From contig JAIRZV010000122.1 in NCBI GenBank assembly GCA_031267055.1, positions 1 through 11,018 on the forward strand: a stretch of 11,018 nucleotides of DNA, read 5' to 3'. A model generated the notes under the pieces. That model was not told the DNA's origin, searched no databases, and was given only the letters and a program-made list of their open reading frames with translations. The translations under genes and the position numbers were made by a program. This stretch comes from Candidatus Margulisiibacteriota bacterium (GTDB lineage Bacteria > Margulisbacteria > Termititenacia > Termititenacales > Termititenacaceae). Positions 1 to 7,087 of this stretch are shown piece by piece; position 1 is the first letter of the stretch, and each line of letters opens with the position of its first letter.

Positions 1-75
1 TTCCCAGCCGCCAAATTCGACCATCTTGGCGTTTAGTTTTAGGTGTTCCTCATAAAGCGGCGTGCGTTTCAGCAA
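1..75 (-). CDS. gcvT: Aminomethyltransferase (glycine cleavage T protein), N-terminal fragment
   Basis: Only the first 25 codons lie in the window; the gene runs off the left edge. The peptide begins (M)LKRTPLYEEHLKLNAKM and continues VEFGGWE, which matches the characteristic GcvT N-terminus (family knowledge). GcvT transfers the aminomethyl carbon of glycine to tetrahydrofolate in the glycine cleavage system. The start is TTG at 75-73. No ATG or GTG fits: the in-frame codons just upstream (ATC, GTA, CTT) are not good starts. A GGAG sits 11 bases upstream, inside the end of hisC. The start lies two bases beyond the hisC stop, so the two genes are probably cotranscribed and translationally coupled. 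Catalytic residues are outside the window, so identification rests on the N-terminus alone. Confidence 0.82.
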   Translation of the reverse strand, partial: MLKRTPLYEEHLKLNAKMVEFGGWE

Positions 76-77
76 GA

Positions 78-1130
78 TTACAAGATCTCCTTCAAGGCGG
101 TGATAAATTTTTGATTTTGCTCAGGCGTGCCGATCGTCACGCGGATGGCGTCCGGGACACCGAAACTTCGCATCGGACGCACAGTCACACCGCGGTCCAT
201 CAGTTTTTGAAAAGCCGTGACGCAGTCCTGCCCGATATACACAAAAATAAAATTCGCTTCTGTCGGATAATATTTTAATTTCAATTTGGTGAATTCCGCA
301 TAGAGATATTTTTTGCCAACCTCGTTATTTGCGCGCGACCTCTGCACAAACTCTGTGTCCTGCAGAGCCGCCGCCGCCGCTGTTTGCGCCAGCGCGTTGA
401 CATTGAAAGGCTCACGGGTTTTATTGAGATAAGCGATAGTTTCCGGAGCGGCGATCACATAGCCCACACGCAACCCCGCCAGACCGTAAATCTTAGAAAA
501 AGTGCGCGTGATCAGCAGATTTTTAAAAGTTTTCAGCAAACGCAGACTGTCCGGATAATCAGCGGCGGCGGCATACTCGGCATAGGCTTCGTCAAGGACT
601 ACCATGATCTCACCGGGAACTTTTTGCAAAAAATTTTCGAATGCCGCCGCCTCGCAATACGCGCCGGTCGGATTGTTAGGATTGGCCAAGAAAATCACTT
701 TGGTCTGCGGCGTGATTTTTCGCAGCAACACGTCCAGCTGCAATCGGCCATCAGTAAGCGGCGCATAATCCACCGCGCCGGCAAAAAGCTGCGCGGCAAA
801 AGTGTATTCCGAAAAAGTAATCTCCGTCGTCAAAACCCGCTCGCCCGGGCTGACAAAAGCGCCGGTAATAAAATGAAATATCTCGTCCGAGCCGTTGCCG
901 GGCAGAAAATATTCCGGCGTCAGGCCGTAATGCACGGCCAGCGCGTTTCTCAGCCGGACACAACCGCCGTCAGGATACAAATGCAGTTTGTCCAGATCGG
1001 CTTTGAGCGCCGCCAGAGCTTTGGGCGAGGAGCCGAGAGGATTTTCGTTGGAAGCGAGTTTGATCGCGCCCGCTTTTAACACTCCGGGTTGATATGGCGC
1101 GATATTTTGAATGTTGGCTTTGGTCTGCAT
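78..1130 (-). CDS. hisC: Histidinol-phosphate aminotransferase
   Basis: A 350-residue class-I/II PLP-dependent aminotransferase, the normal length for HisC. It converts imidazole acetol phosphate and glutamate to histidinol phosphate and 2-oxoglutarate, in cytosolic histidine biosynthesis. Visible hallmarks are SNENPLG (27-33), the cofactor-phosphate region GNGSDE (78-83), NPNNPTG (150-156), DEAYAEY (180-186), TFSKIYGLAGLRVGY (210-224) with the PLP Schiff-base lysine K213, and the carboxylate-binding arginine R330 in IRVTIGT. The ATG at 1130 follows AGGAG by five bases. It is the only his gene in the window and is followed by gcvT at two bases, so it is not in a classical his operon here. Upstream lie 149 bp of palindromes after tuf. 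HisC enzymes sometimes also act on aromatic precursors, so dual use is possible but not shown. Confidence 0.95.
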   Translation of the reverse strand: MQTKANIQNIAPYQPGVLKAGAIKLASNENPLGSSPKALAALKADLDKLHLYPDGGCVRLRNALAVHYGLTPEYFLPGNGSDEIFHFITGAFVSPGERVLTTEITFSEYTFAAQLFAGAVDYAPLTDGRLQLDVLLRKITPQTKVIFLANPNNPTGAYCEAAAFENFLQKVPGEIMVVLDEAYAEYAAAADYPDSLRLLKTFKNLLITRTFSKIYGLAGLRVGYVIAAPETIAYLNKTREPFNVNALAQTAAAAALQDTEFVQRSRANNEVGKKYLYAEFTKLKLKYYPTEANFIFVYIGQDCVTAFQKLMDRGVTVRPMRSFGVPDAIRVTIGTPEQNQKFITALKEIL

Positions 1131-1142
1131 TTTATCTCCTCA

Positions 1143-1202
1143 CCCCCCAGTTGTAATTTCACTGCGTTCAATTACAACAGCCCCCCTTATGAAAGGGGGG
1201 CT
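1143..1202. repeat. Palindromic intergenic element: two adjacent hairpins upstream of hisC
   Basis: Two strong hairpins lie side by side. GTTGTAATT (1150-1158) pairs with AATTACAAC (1170-1178). AGCCCCCC (1179-1186) pairs with GGGGGGCT (1195-1202). A further CCCCCC at 1143-1148 means that, in the minus-strand RNA, the C6 of the second hairpin could alternatively pair with a G6 next to the hisC SD. No run of T follows in either direction, so a simple intrinsic terminator is not supported. The layout resembles dispersed palindromic intergenic repeats. A regulatory role in hisC translation is only a possibility. Confidence 0.6.
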
Positions 1203-1235
1203 AAATTTTAAGTTTACCTATCTATTTTTTGTTTT

Positions 1236-1272
1236 CTCCCCTTGAACAAGGGGAGATGTCTGCGTAGCAGAC
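1236..1272. repeat. Palindromic intergenic element: two hairpins just after tuf
   Basis: CTCCCCTT (1236-1243) pairs with AAGGGGAG (1248-1255). Next to it, GTCTGC (1258-1263) pairs with GCAGAC (1267-1272). They lie 8-44 bases beyond the tuf stop on the minus strand. The minus-strand RNA continues into an A-rich rather than U-rich stretch, so Rho-independent termination is doubtful. They may stabilise the tuf 3' end or simply be copies of a dispersed repeat. Confidence 0.55.
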
Positions 1273-1279
1273 AGAGAGG

Positions 1280-2524
1280 TTACTTTATGATCTTAGTCAC
1301 AACTCCGGAACCGACCGTCCTGCCACCTTCGCGCACCGCGAAACGCAGCTGCTCCTCGATAGCCACCGGCACGATCAGCTTCACCGTGATCGCCGTATTA
1401 TCGCCCGGCATCACCATTTTTTCCTTGTTTTTGTCAATAGTGCCGTCGTCCAGTTTTTTCAATTCGTCCGCGGACATGCCGGTGCGCAAAATGATCTGAC
1501 CGGTAACGTCAGTGGTACGAATATAAAACTGCGGCTGATACCCGTCAAAAAACGGCGTCGTACGGCCACCTTCTTCTTTTTTCAGCACGTACACCTGCGC
1601 TTCAAAAGTAGTATGCGGATTGACCGAGCCCGGCTTGGCCAGCACTTGGCCTCTCTCCAGGTCTTTCTTTTCCACACCGCGCAGTAGCAAACCCACATTA
1701 TCACCAGCTTGGCCTTCGTCCAGAGTTTTGCGGAACATTTCCACGCCAGTCACCACAGTCTTGGAGCGCTCTTCTTTCATACCGACGATTTCCACCTCGT
1801 CGTTGACATGCACAATACCGCGGTCGATACGACCGGTGCCCACCGTGCCGCGTCCGGTAATCGTGAAAACGTCTTCGACCGGCATCAGGAACGGCTTGTC
1901 AATATCGCGCTTCGGCAGTGGAACATAACTGTCCACCGCTTCCATTAATTTAAGAATAGCCTGTTCGCCGTATTCGCCAGTGTCGCCTTCCAGAGCTTTC
2001 AGCGCGGAGCCTCTGATGATCGGAATTTCTTTGCCCGGAAATTCATACTGTGTCAGCAGATCGCGGATTTCTTCCTCGACTAATTCCAGCAATTCCGGGT
2101 CAGCAATGTCGCATTTATTCAGAAAAACCACCAGATTCGGCACATTGACCTGACGCGCCAGCACGATGTGTTCGCGGGTCTGGGGCATCGGGCCGTCCGT
2201 GGCGGCCACCACCAGTATAGCGCCGTCCATCTGCGCCGCGCCGGTGATCATGTTTTTCACATAGTCAGCGTGTCCCGGGCAGTCGACGTGAGCGTAGTGG
2301 CGGTTGGCGGTCTCGTACTCCACATGCGAAGTCGAGATCGTGATACCGCGGGCTTTTTCCTCAGGAGTATTGTCGATCTGGTCAAAAGTTCTGGCCTGAG
2401 ACAAACCCTGCTTCGCCAGCACCGTGGTGATCGCGGCCGTCAAAGTCGTTTTGCCGTGGTCGACGTGACCGATCGTACCGATGTTGACGTGCGGTTTATT
2501 CCTGTTAAATTTTTCTCTTGCCAT
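1280..2524 (-). CDS. tuf: Translation elongation factor Tu
   Basis: EF-Tu delivers aminoacyl-tRNA to the ribosome as a GTP complex in the cytosol. The G-domain motifs are complete: GHVDHGKT (19-26), DCPGH (81-85, with the catalytic histidine H85), NKCD (136-139) and SALK (173-176). Domains II and III follow, ending in the family-typical LRFAVREGGRTVGSGVV and a lysine C-terminus. At 414 residues it is longer than E. coli EF-Tu (about 394). Most of the excess is in domain III between TTDVTG (337-342) and MVMPGDN (370-376), where 27 residues replace about nine. The ATG at 2524 follows a perfect AGGAGG five bases upstream. The tRNA-Thr gene ends 59 bases upstream, and one sigma70-like promoter serves both, echoing the tRNA-Thr-tufB arrangement known from E. 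coli. Confidence 0.98.
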   Translation of the reverse strand: MAREKFNRNKPHVNIGTIGHVDHGKTTLTAAITTVLAKQGLSQARTFDQIDNTPEEKARGITISTSHVEYETANRHYAHVDCPGHADYVKNMITGAAQMDGAILVVAATDGPMPQTREHIVLARQVNVPNLVVFLNKCDIADPELLELVEEEIRDLLTQYEFPGKEIPIIRGSALKALEGDTGEYGEQAILKLMEAVDSYVPLPKRDIDKPFLMPVEDVFTITGRGTVGTGRIDRGIVHVNDEVEIVGMKEERSKTVVTGVEMFRKTLDEGQAGDNVGLLLRGVEKKDLERGQVLAKPGSVNPHTTFEAQVYVLKKEEGGRTTPFFDGYQPQFYIRTTDVTGQIILRTGMSADELKKLDDGTIDKNKEKMVMPGDNTAITVKLIVPVAIEEQLRFAVREGGRTVGSGVVTKIIK

Positions 2525-2583
2525 TGCTTCCTCCTAAAAATTTTTCTTATTTTAAAATACCCCTAAATTAAAAACAATACCTC

Positions 2584-2659
2584 TGGAGCCCACAATCGGA
2601 ATTGAACCGATGACCCCATCCTTACCATGGATGTGCTCTACCTGCTGAGCTATGTGGGC
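2584..2659 (-). tRNA. tRNA-Thr (anticodon GGT)
   Basis: The minus strand folds into a complete 76-nt cloverleaf. The acceptor stem is GCCCACA/TGTGGGC, the D arm GCTC/GAGC with an 8-nt loop, and the anticodon arm CATCC/GGATG with loop ATGGTAA, giving anticodon GGT (reads ACC/ACU threonine codons). A 5-nt variable loop and a T arm ATCGG/CCGAT with loop TTCAATT follow. Discriminator T and an encoded CCA are at 2587-2584. It is located between the promoter and tuf and is very likely cut out of a tRNA-tuf precursor. Confidence 0.97.
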
Positions 2660-2680
2660 ACACCCACAAAACGGGACAGA

Positions 2681-2709
2681 ATACTAACACGAGCCATTTA
2701 GAAAAGCAA
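2681..2709 (-). promoter_or_regulatory. Sigma70-type promoter for tRNA-Thr and tuf
   Basis: On the minus strand a -35 TTGCTT (2709-2704), a 17-base spacer and a -10 TAGTAT (2686-2681) precede the mature tRNA 5' end by about 21 bases. Predicted initiation near 2674 gives a short leader. No other good promoter lies between the tRNA and tuf, so both genes probably use it. It begins 27 bases after the stop of the upstream 558-residue gene, with no clear terminator between, so read-through from that operon is possible. Confidence 0.65.
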
Positions 2710-2735
2710 TGTCTCGCGAATAATATGGCGCGTTA

Positions 2736-4412
2736 TCAAGCCGCCTTGATTTGAACCCTATCGGTCAATTCATTTTCGGCTAAAGCGCTGTCGTCTTGAA
2801 TATTGGACTCTTTTTGCAGACGCTCCATGAGCTGGATCAGTTTTTTCTTTTTGTCGCGCAGCAGCGGCGAATCTTTGACCGCCAGCGCCACATTGGTCAA
2901 TTTCAGCTCACGCTTGGACACTTCATATACCGACTCGTTGGCGCGGTCGCGCAACAGTGTGAATTCGTACTCGGTCAATTCCATGCCCAGTTTTTTGGCA
3001 TTGCGCATCAGGCCGACCGTTTTGGCGTCGACTAGCTGATAGGCCGGCCCGGCGAGGCGGTACAAAGTGGCGCGTTCCAGAAAAACCTCTTTGAGCATTT
3101 CCATAATTTTCATACCGGCGATCAGGCGCGATTCTTCGCGCACTTTGTCGTTGATGTCGTTGGAAAAAATGCCCAGTTTGATCATTTTGTTTTTGGTCTT
3201 GATGATCTTGAGCGAAGTGTCCATTGAAGTGCGCCAATCGCCTTTCAAAGCCGAGCGTATATACAGAGCGCGCAGCCGGTTAACCAAATAATCTTCGGTT
3301 TCTTCGGCCGGAGCTTCCACCGCGATTTCCGAATCGCCGCCGCTGTTTTGATTTTGGTTCTGGCTTTGCTGCTGGAGATTGGCATGAATATTCACGGCAT
3401 CGGTTTGCGGCCGCTCAAAAACGAACAAGCCGTTGTCTTCCTTGGATTTATACCAGCCCTTCATATATTCGGTCGCATTGAAGCCGACTTTTTTGCCCAG
3501 CTCCAGCAGCGCCTGCAAATCCTTGCGCGCTTCTTTGGGGTCAGCGGATTCGCTGACCAGACGCTCGGTCATTTTCTGGTCGAGCATATCCTTGAGCGCC
3601 AGACGCACTTCACCGGCCGTCTCTTGCGCCGCGCGATCTACTGTACCCTGCAAATCGGTGTTAAATCCGCCGAAATCCACACCGCCCAATCCGGTGTTTT
3701 CCTGTATTTCCGCCAGCAAATCGTTGAGGCCGCGTTCGGCGGTGCCCAACTCGACCACCATGTCCATCGAAACCATTTTTTTCATGAACGCGTCTTTGAT
3801 CTGGCCAACTACCGCGCCGCGCAAAGACTGCTTGACCGAAAGTTTCAATTCCAAAAGTTGCGTGTTGCTAAAACCTTTGTCGGTTTTGAGTTTTTTCTCC
3901 AGTTTGTCCAGCTCCTGCGCGGCGGCCGCCGAGCGTGAAGAAATGATCTGGCCGTACAGCCGCGTGTAATGCTCCATCAACTCGCGTGTCTCGGAGTCAA
4001 ATTGATATTGGACTTTTTCCGCGTGCTCGCGATCACCGCGGCGCAGTTCCATTTCTTTATTCAGCGAACGCACATTGTTGCGGCGCGTGATCGACACGCT
4101 GTCCTCGCGCGACTCGTCGCATTCGCGGATATAGTCCTGCACGTTAAAATGTTTATCTTTTGTTTTGGGCGCGTCGTCAAAAAGTTTGCCGAGCGACGAA
4201 CGGGAAAAAGACGCCACCATATTAGCCACGATATTCGTGCTGCGCTCTTGCGCGGTTTTGTCCAGCAGCTGCGTCAGACTTTGCGGCTTGGCCGCTTCGG
4301 CACGCTGCACTTCTTTTTGATAATACTGCAAGTCCCGCGTGCGTTGCTCCGCGCGGGTCTCCTGCGCCTGCCGGTTGGCGCTCACTTGCTGCTGTATATC
4401 TTGTATCGCCAT
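2736..4412 (-). CDS. Hypothetical 558-residue helical protein, last gene of five-gene operon
   Basis: I do not recognise this protein. It has no signal peptide or membrane segment and reads as an all-helical, strongly charged protein. The N-terminal 45 residues are rich in Q, R and E (MAIQDIQQQVSANRQAQ) and amphipathic. Residues 112-180 are a probable coiled coil, followed by helices to about 330. A flexible Q/N linker with LQQQSQNQNQNSGG (346-359) and an acidic stretch (360-374) separates a second helical domain (375-535). That domain contains IAGMK at 431-435, also present in the 250-residue protein of this operon. The tail 518-535 is lysine-rich. The ATG at 4412 is two bases after the stop of the 99-residue gene and has AGGTG upstream, so coupling is likely. 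A secreted or scaffold component of a novel assembly is imaginable, but function is unknown. Confidence 0.85.
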   Translation of the reverse strand: MAIQDIQQQVSANRQAQETRAEQRTRDLQYYQKEVQRAEAAKPQSLTQLLDKTAQERSTNIVANMVASFSRSSLGKLFDDAPKTKDKHFNVQDYIRECDESREDSVSITRRNNVRSLNKEMELRRGDREHAEKVQYQFDSETRELMEHYTRLYGQIISSRSAAAAQELDKLEKKLKTDKGFSNTQLLELKLSVKQSLRGAVVGQIKDAFMKKMVSMDMVVELGTAERGLNDLLAEIQENTGLGGVDFGGFNTDLQGTVDRAAQETAGEVRLALKDMLDQKMTERLVSESADPKEARKDLQALLELGKKVGFNATEYMKGWYKSKEDNGLFVFERPQTDAVNIHANLQQQSQNQNQNSGGDSEIAVEAPAEETEDYLVNRLRALYIRSALKGDWRTSMDTSLKIIKTKNKMIKLGIFSNDINDKVREESRLIAGMKIMEMLKEVFLERATLYRLAGPAYQLVDAKTVGLMRNAKKLGMELTEYEFTLLRDRANESVYEVSKRELKLTNVALAVKDSPLLRDKKKKLIQLMERLQKESNIQDDSALAENELTDRVQIKAA

Positions 4413-4414
4413 AA

Positions 4415-4714
4415 TTACACCTGATTCTCCGTTTTATTTTTCCGCGGCAGTAAAGCCGCGTTCATTCTTTTGTCTTCCAGCGCTCGCTGCCGCTCGCGCA
4501 ATCTTTGCAAATTCAATTCATTGGCGTTGATTCTCATCTCTGTTCTCTTGATGTAGGACTTCACTTTTTCCAGCTTGATCTGCAACTCATGCAGATCGAT
4601 CTCGCTGGCTTCTTCTGGAGGCGGCGGCTCTTTAGGCTCCGGTTTTTTTTCCTCCTCGGCATCCGGCTGCTTTTGCGCCTCTTCCTCGCCGTCGTTGATT
4701 TTCACCTCGACCAT
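4415..4714 (-). CDS. Hypothetical 99-residue acidic/proline-rich protein with C-terminal coiled coil
   Basis: Not recognised. The first 40 residues are low complexity, rich in E, K and P, and acidic (for example EPKEPPPPEEASE, 27-39), so probably disordered. Residues 41-82 (from DLHELQIKLEKVKSYIKR onward) have leucine/isoleucine heptad spacing typical of a coiled coil. The last 15 residues are basic. No signal peptide or membrane segment is seen. The SD GAGGAG lies in the last codons of the preceding 250-residue gene, whose stop is five bases before this start, and the next gene starts two bases after this stop. This indicates stoichiometric, coupled expression. The size and architecture would fit a small adaptor, chaperone or scaffold partner of its operon neighbours, which is inference only. 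Confidence 0.82.
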   Translation of the reverse strand: MVEVKINDGEEEAQKQPDAEEEKKPEPKEPPPPEEASEIDLHELQIKLEKVKSYIKRTEMRINANELNLQRLRERQRALEDKRMNAALLPRKNKTENQV

Positions 4715-4719
4715 TTATT

Positions 4720-5472
4720 TTACTCCTCGGTCATAACGTAATAATTCAATTCATATTCGATGTTCTGTTCTTCTTCTTTGAATTTGGCGCAAATTTCTTT
4801 GGCAACCCTGATGCGGATCTCTAAAATTTTTTCCTTCGTATAATAATCCTCGATATTCAGCCGTTTGGCCTGCGTGATAATTTGTTTTTGGATTTCGTCC
4901 AACACGCTGCGCTCGGCTTTCAAGCGCGCGCCCGACGAACCGCCGATGATCTCCAGCAATTCGCTGTTGTAAAGATTTTCTTCCATCAGCGCGACGTTTT
5001 CGGCGATCGTGTCATTCAGGGCTTTTTGTCGCAATTTACGCAGCTCGTCTGGCGGCACACCCAGCTGCGCCAAAATATAGGCAAACGCGGCCATTTTCAT
5101 ACCGGCAATGCGCGACAGCATTAAATTGTGCGAGGTGGTTTGCGCCACCGCCTTCATATAACTCTCCATGATGTTCTCAATGCGGTCGCGCAGAGTCAGT
5201 TTTTCACCCAGGATCATTTTGATAGCCAGCGGCACTTTCACCAAACCTTCATGCGTGCGCACCGTCGTAAAAAATGATCTCGCCGAAAGCCGCGAGACAT
5301 CCATATAATAATCGTCCTGGCCGGCCTGATCTTTGTTTTTGACCCAGAGTCCCTTTTCTTCGCGTTCAGCCTGGAGTTTTTCCTGCACTTCGCGGAAATG
5401 CTCGGTCTTTTTGACGTCCTGAATTTGGTCCTCGAGAGGACGATTTAGCATATTGACTGTAGAGATGGCCAT
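4720..5472 (-). CDS. Hypothetical 250-residue helical protein, third gene of operon
   Basis: Not recognised. It is soluble with no signal peptide. An N-terminal charged helix (15-40) is followed by a short region with tyrosines (DDYYMD, 53-58). Then come several helices containing RSFFTTVRTHEGLVKVPLAI (65-84), SRIAGMKMAAFAYILAQLG (120-138) and a Gly/Ser turn IIGGSSGARLKAE (175-187). The C-terminal half (185-235) is a probable coiled coil. IAGMK (122-126) recurs in the 558-residue protein. The ATG at 5472 has an AGAGGCGG purine-rich SD about nine bases upstream. It begins 17 bases after the 528-residue gene and its stop is five bases before the 99-residue gene. The role is unknown; membership in the same protein assembly as its neighbours is the simplest reading. 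Confidence 0.84.
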   Translation of the reverse strand: MAISTVNMLNRPLEDQIQDVKKTEHFREVQEKLQAEREEKGLWVKNKDQAGQDDYYMDVSRLSARSFFTTVRTHEGLVKVPLAIKMILGEKLTLRDRIENIMESYMKAVAQTTSHNLMLSRIAGMKMAAFAYILAQLGVPPDELRKLRQKALNDTIAENVALMEENLYNSELLEIIGGSSGARLKAERSVLDEIQKQIITQAKRLNIEDYYTKEKILEIRIRVAKEICAKFKEEEQNIEYELNYYVMTEE

Positions 5473-5489
5473 TTGGTTTTACCGCCTCT

Positions 5490-7076
5490 CTATTTAAAAA
5501 CCGACGGCTTGCCCCAGACATTTCTGCTGCGCCTTCTGTTGACCTTGACGCGCCGGCCTTTGCTGGTGCGTGCAGAGTATTGCGTGAGCACTTTTTTCTG
5601 CACTTGTTTGGCGACTTTGGTCTGGCTGACCGCCGACACGCGTTGCTGCTGGCCTTGCCGCACACGCAAGACTGGTTTTTTCGCCGTAGGTGTATTGACC
5701 GGCTTGGCGGCGACTACTTTCACCGGTTTAGCCGCGGTGGTGATCTTTGGCGCCGCTGTTTTGACCGGCGCTTTGGCTGCTGTGGTTATTGCTTTCGGCG
5801 CGGCTTTCGCTGGCGCCGCCGCAGCCTTGACTTGTTGTCGCTGAACCTGCTGAGTTTGTTGTTGTTGCGGCTTTTGCTGCTGCTGTTGTGGTTTGGCTGT
5901 CTGCGTTTGCTGTTTGACACCGGTGTTCACTTTCGCTTGCTCGCGGTTTTTCGCGGCAATTTTTTCCTCCAGCTCTTTGCGCTCGGCCTGTTCTTTTTTG
6001 ATTTTTCTCTCGCGCTCAAATTCAAGATTTTCTTCTTCCTCGATCTTTTCGTCATACTCCTCTTTGGCTCGCTTATAAGCTTCTTGCCGAAAACGGTAAG
6101 AAATACGGCTGGCCAGATTGCTGTTGACTATTTTGTCCATTTCTCCCTGCAAAACCTTTTGCACCTGCCGTCCCCAAACCGTATCGCGCGTCGCTGTTTG
6201 ATTTTGCGCGGCCGTGGGCAGATCAGTCGGACTGAGCCACGCCGACCAGATCGCGCTCGCCTCTTGTTTGGCCTCGCCACTCAAAGACGCGAGGTAAGTC
6301 TGCACTTTGCTCTGCAGCGTGGTCATAAAACTTTGCGCCTGGGTTTTGTCCGACGCGCTTTGCAAATGCTCGTCGCTGCCGCCGAATAACGGCAGTACAT
6401 GCGAAACAAAAGACTGATTGGCGTCGAGGAAAAATTGCAGGAACGCCGCCTTGCCCGACTCTGCGCCGGTATTTTGCGCGTACCAGGTCTCGAAAGCCGC
6501 GACACGCTCGCCGTCCGACATAGTCGGCTTGCCGAAAATTTCAGACAGCGTGGAAGTCACGCGGCTGCGGGATTCCAGCATGGCCGTCAAAACGTAAAAT
6601 GTTTTTTCCGGCGACATGTCGTCGAGACCGGTCATCATCATGTCGTAATAAGAGCGCGTCTCGCTTTGCAAATTGAACTGCACTTTGCCCCACAGCACAT
6701 CGCTGATCAGACCGTTGAGCGGCCCTGCGACCGCGGCGCCGTCCAGATGTTGAAAATCCGCGGCGTTATCCGCCATGAACTGCAAGCCAACTACGCCGTA
6801 CGCTCCGCCGTAAGCCTTGGCCGAGCCGGTCACCAAGCCGAACACCGGCGAATTGTCGACCCTCTTGCCGTATTGATCGTAATCATCCGCGTTTTCTTCC
6901 AGAGCAAAACCTTTGCGCTCATAATTTGGCAAAAATTTCAGCATCTCCATCAAATAATTAGTTTTCTTGTCGAGATTGGCGCTGGACGAGTAAGAATAAT
7001 CGATCGTCGTTTTATCCGCCTGCATCGGTTTGCGCGGTTTTTGAATAAACGAATAAGTCTCCATCAGATTTGCCAT
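5490..7076 (-). CDS. Hypothetical 528-residue protein with charged helix, Q-rich linker and histone-H1-like basic tail
   Basis: Not recognised as a family. The start is the ATG at 7076, seven bases after AGGAGG; an in-frame TTG at 7082 is one base from the SD and is unlikely. Residues 1-300 form a globular, aromatic-containing domain with GGAYGVVGLQFMADNAADF (90-108). Residues 330-382 are a long, very highly charged E/K/R helix. Residues 389-416 are almost all Q, K and P. Residues 417-468 are an A/K/P/T/V tail with two tandem copies of an AAPK-ITTAAK-PVK unit (425-439, 441-453), closely resembling histone-H1-type tails. The end (500-528) is strongly basic, with GRRVKVNRRRSR. Such tails usually bind DNA, RNA or another polyanion (general knowledge). 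It is the second gene, 11 bases after the 103-residue gene. Confidence 0.85.
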   Translation of the reverse strand: MANLMETYSFIQKPRKPMQADKTTIDYSYSSSANLDKKTNYLMEMLKFLPNYERKGFALEENADDYDQYGKRVDNSPVFGLVTGSAKAYGGAYGVVGLQFMADNAADFQHLDGAAVAGPLNGLISDVLWGKVQFNLQSETRSYYDMMMTGLDDMSPEKTFYVLTAMLESRSRVTSTLSEIFGKPTMSDGERVAAFETWYAQNTGAESGKAAFLQFFLDANQSFVSHVLPLFGGSDEHLQSASDKTQAQSFMTTLQSKVQTYLASLSGEAKQEASAIWSAWLSPTDLPTAAQNQTATRDTVWGRQVQKVLQGEMDKIVNSNLASRISYRFRQEAYKRAKEEYDEKIEEEENLEFERERKIKKEQAERKELEEKIAAKNREQAKVNTGVKQQTQTAKPQQQQQKPQQQQTQQVQRQQVKAAAAPAKAAPKAITTAAKAPVKTAAPKITTAAKPVKVVAAKPVNTPTAKKPVLRVRQGQQQRVSAVSQTKVAKQVQKKVLTQYSARTSKGRRVKVNRRRSRNVWGKPSVFK

Positions 7077-7087
7077 AGCCAATCCTC

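Noticed and set aside
384..1079. 231-codon plus-strand ORF opposite hisC
   Set aside because: It lies wholly antisense to a clearly identified hisC and its product has no recognisable features, so it is an antisense shadow.
1236..1255. Intrinsic terminator for tuf
   Set aside because: The stem is strong, but the minus-strand RNA continues with A-rich, not U-rich, sequence.
3348..3938. Overlapping plus-strand ORFs opposite the 558-residue gene
   Set aside because: Two frames are open at once on the plus strand, a typical shadow effect. Neither shows a plausible protein signature.
5580..6389. 269-codon plus-strand ORF opposite the 528-residue gene
   Set aside because: Its leucine/arginine/phenylalanine-rich composition is the reverse complement of the Q/K/E-rich coding strand. 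The minus-strand frame has SD, operon spacing and coherent domains.
7077..7082. TTG start at 7082 for the 528-residue gene
   Set aside because: It is one base from AGGAGG, too close. The ATG at 7076 is at the ideal seven-base distance.
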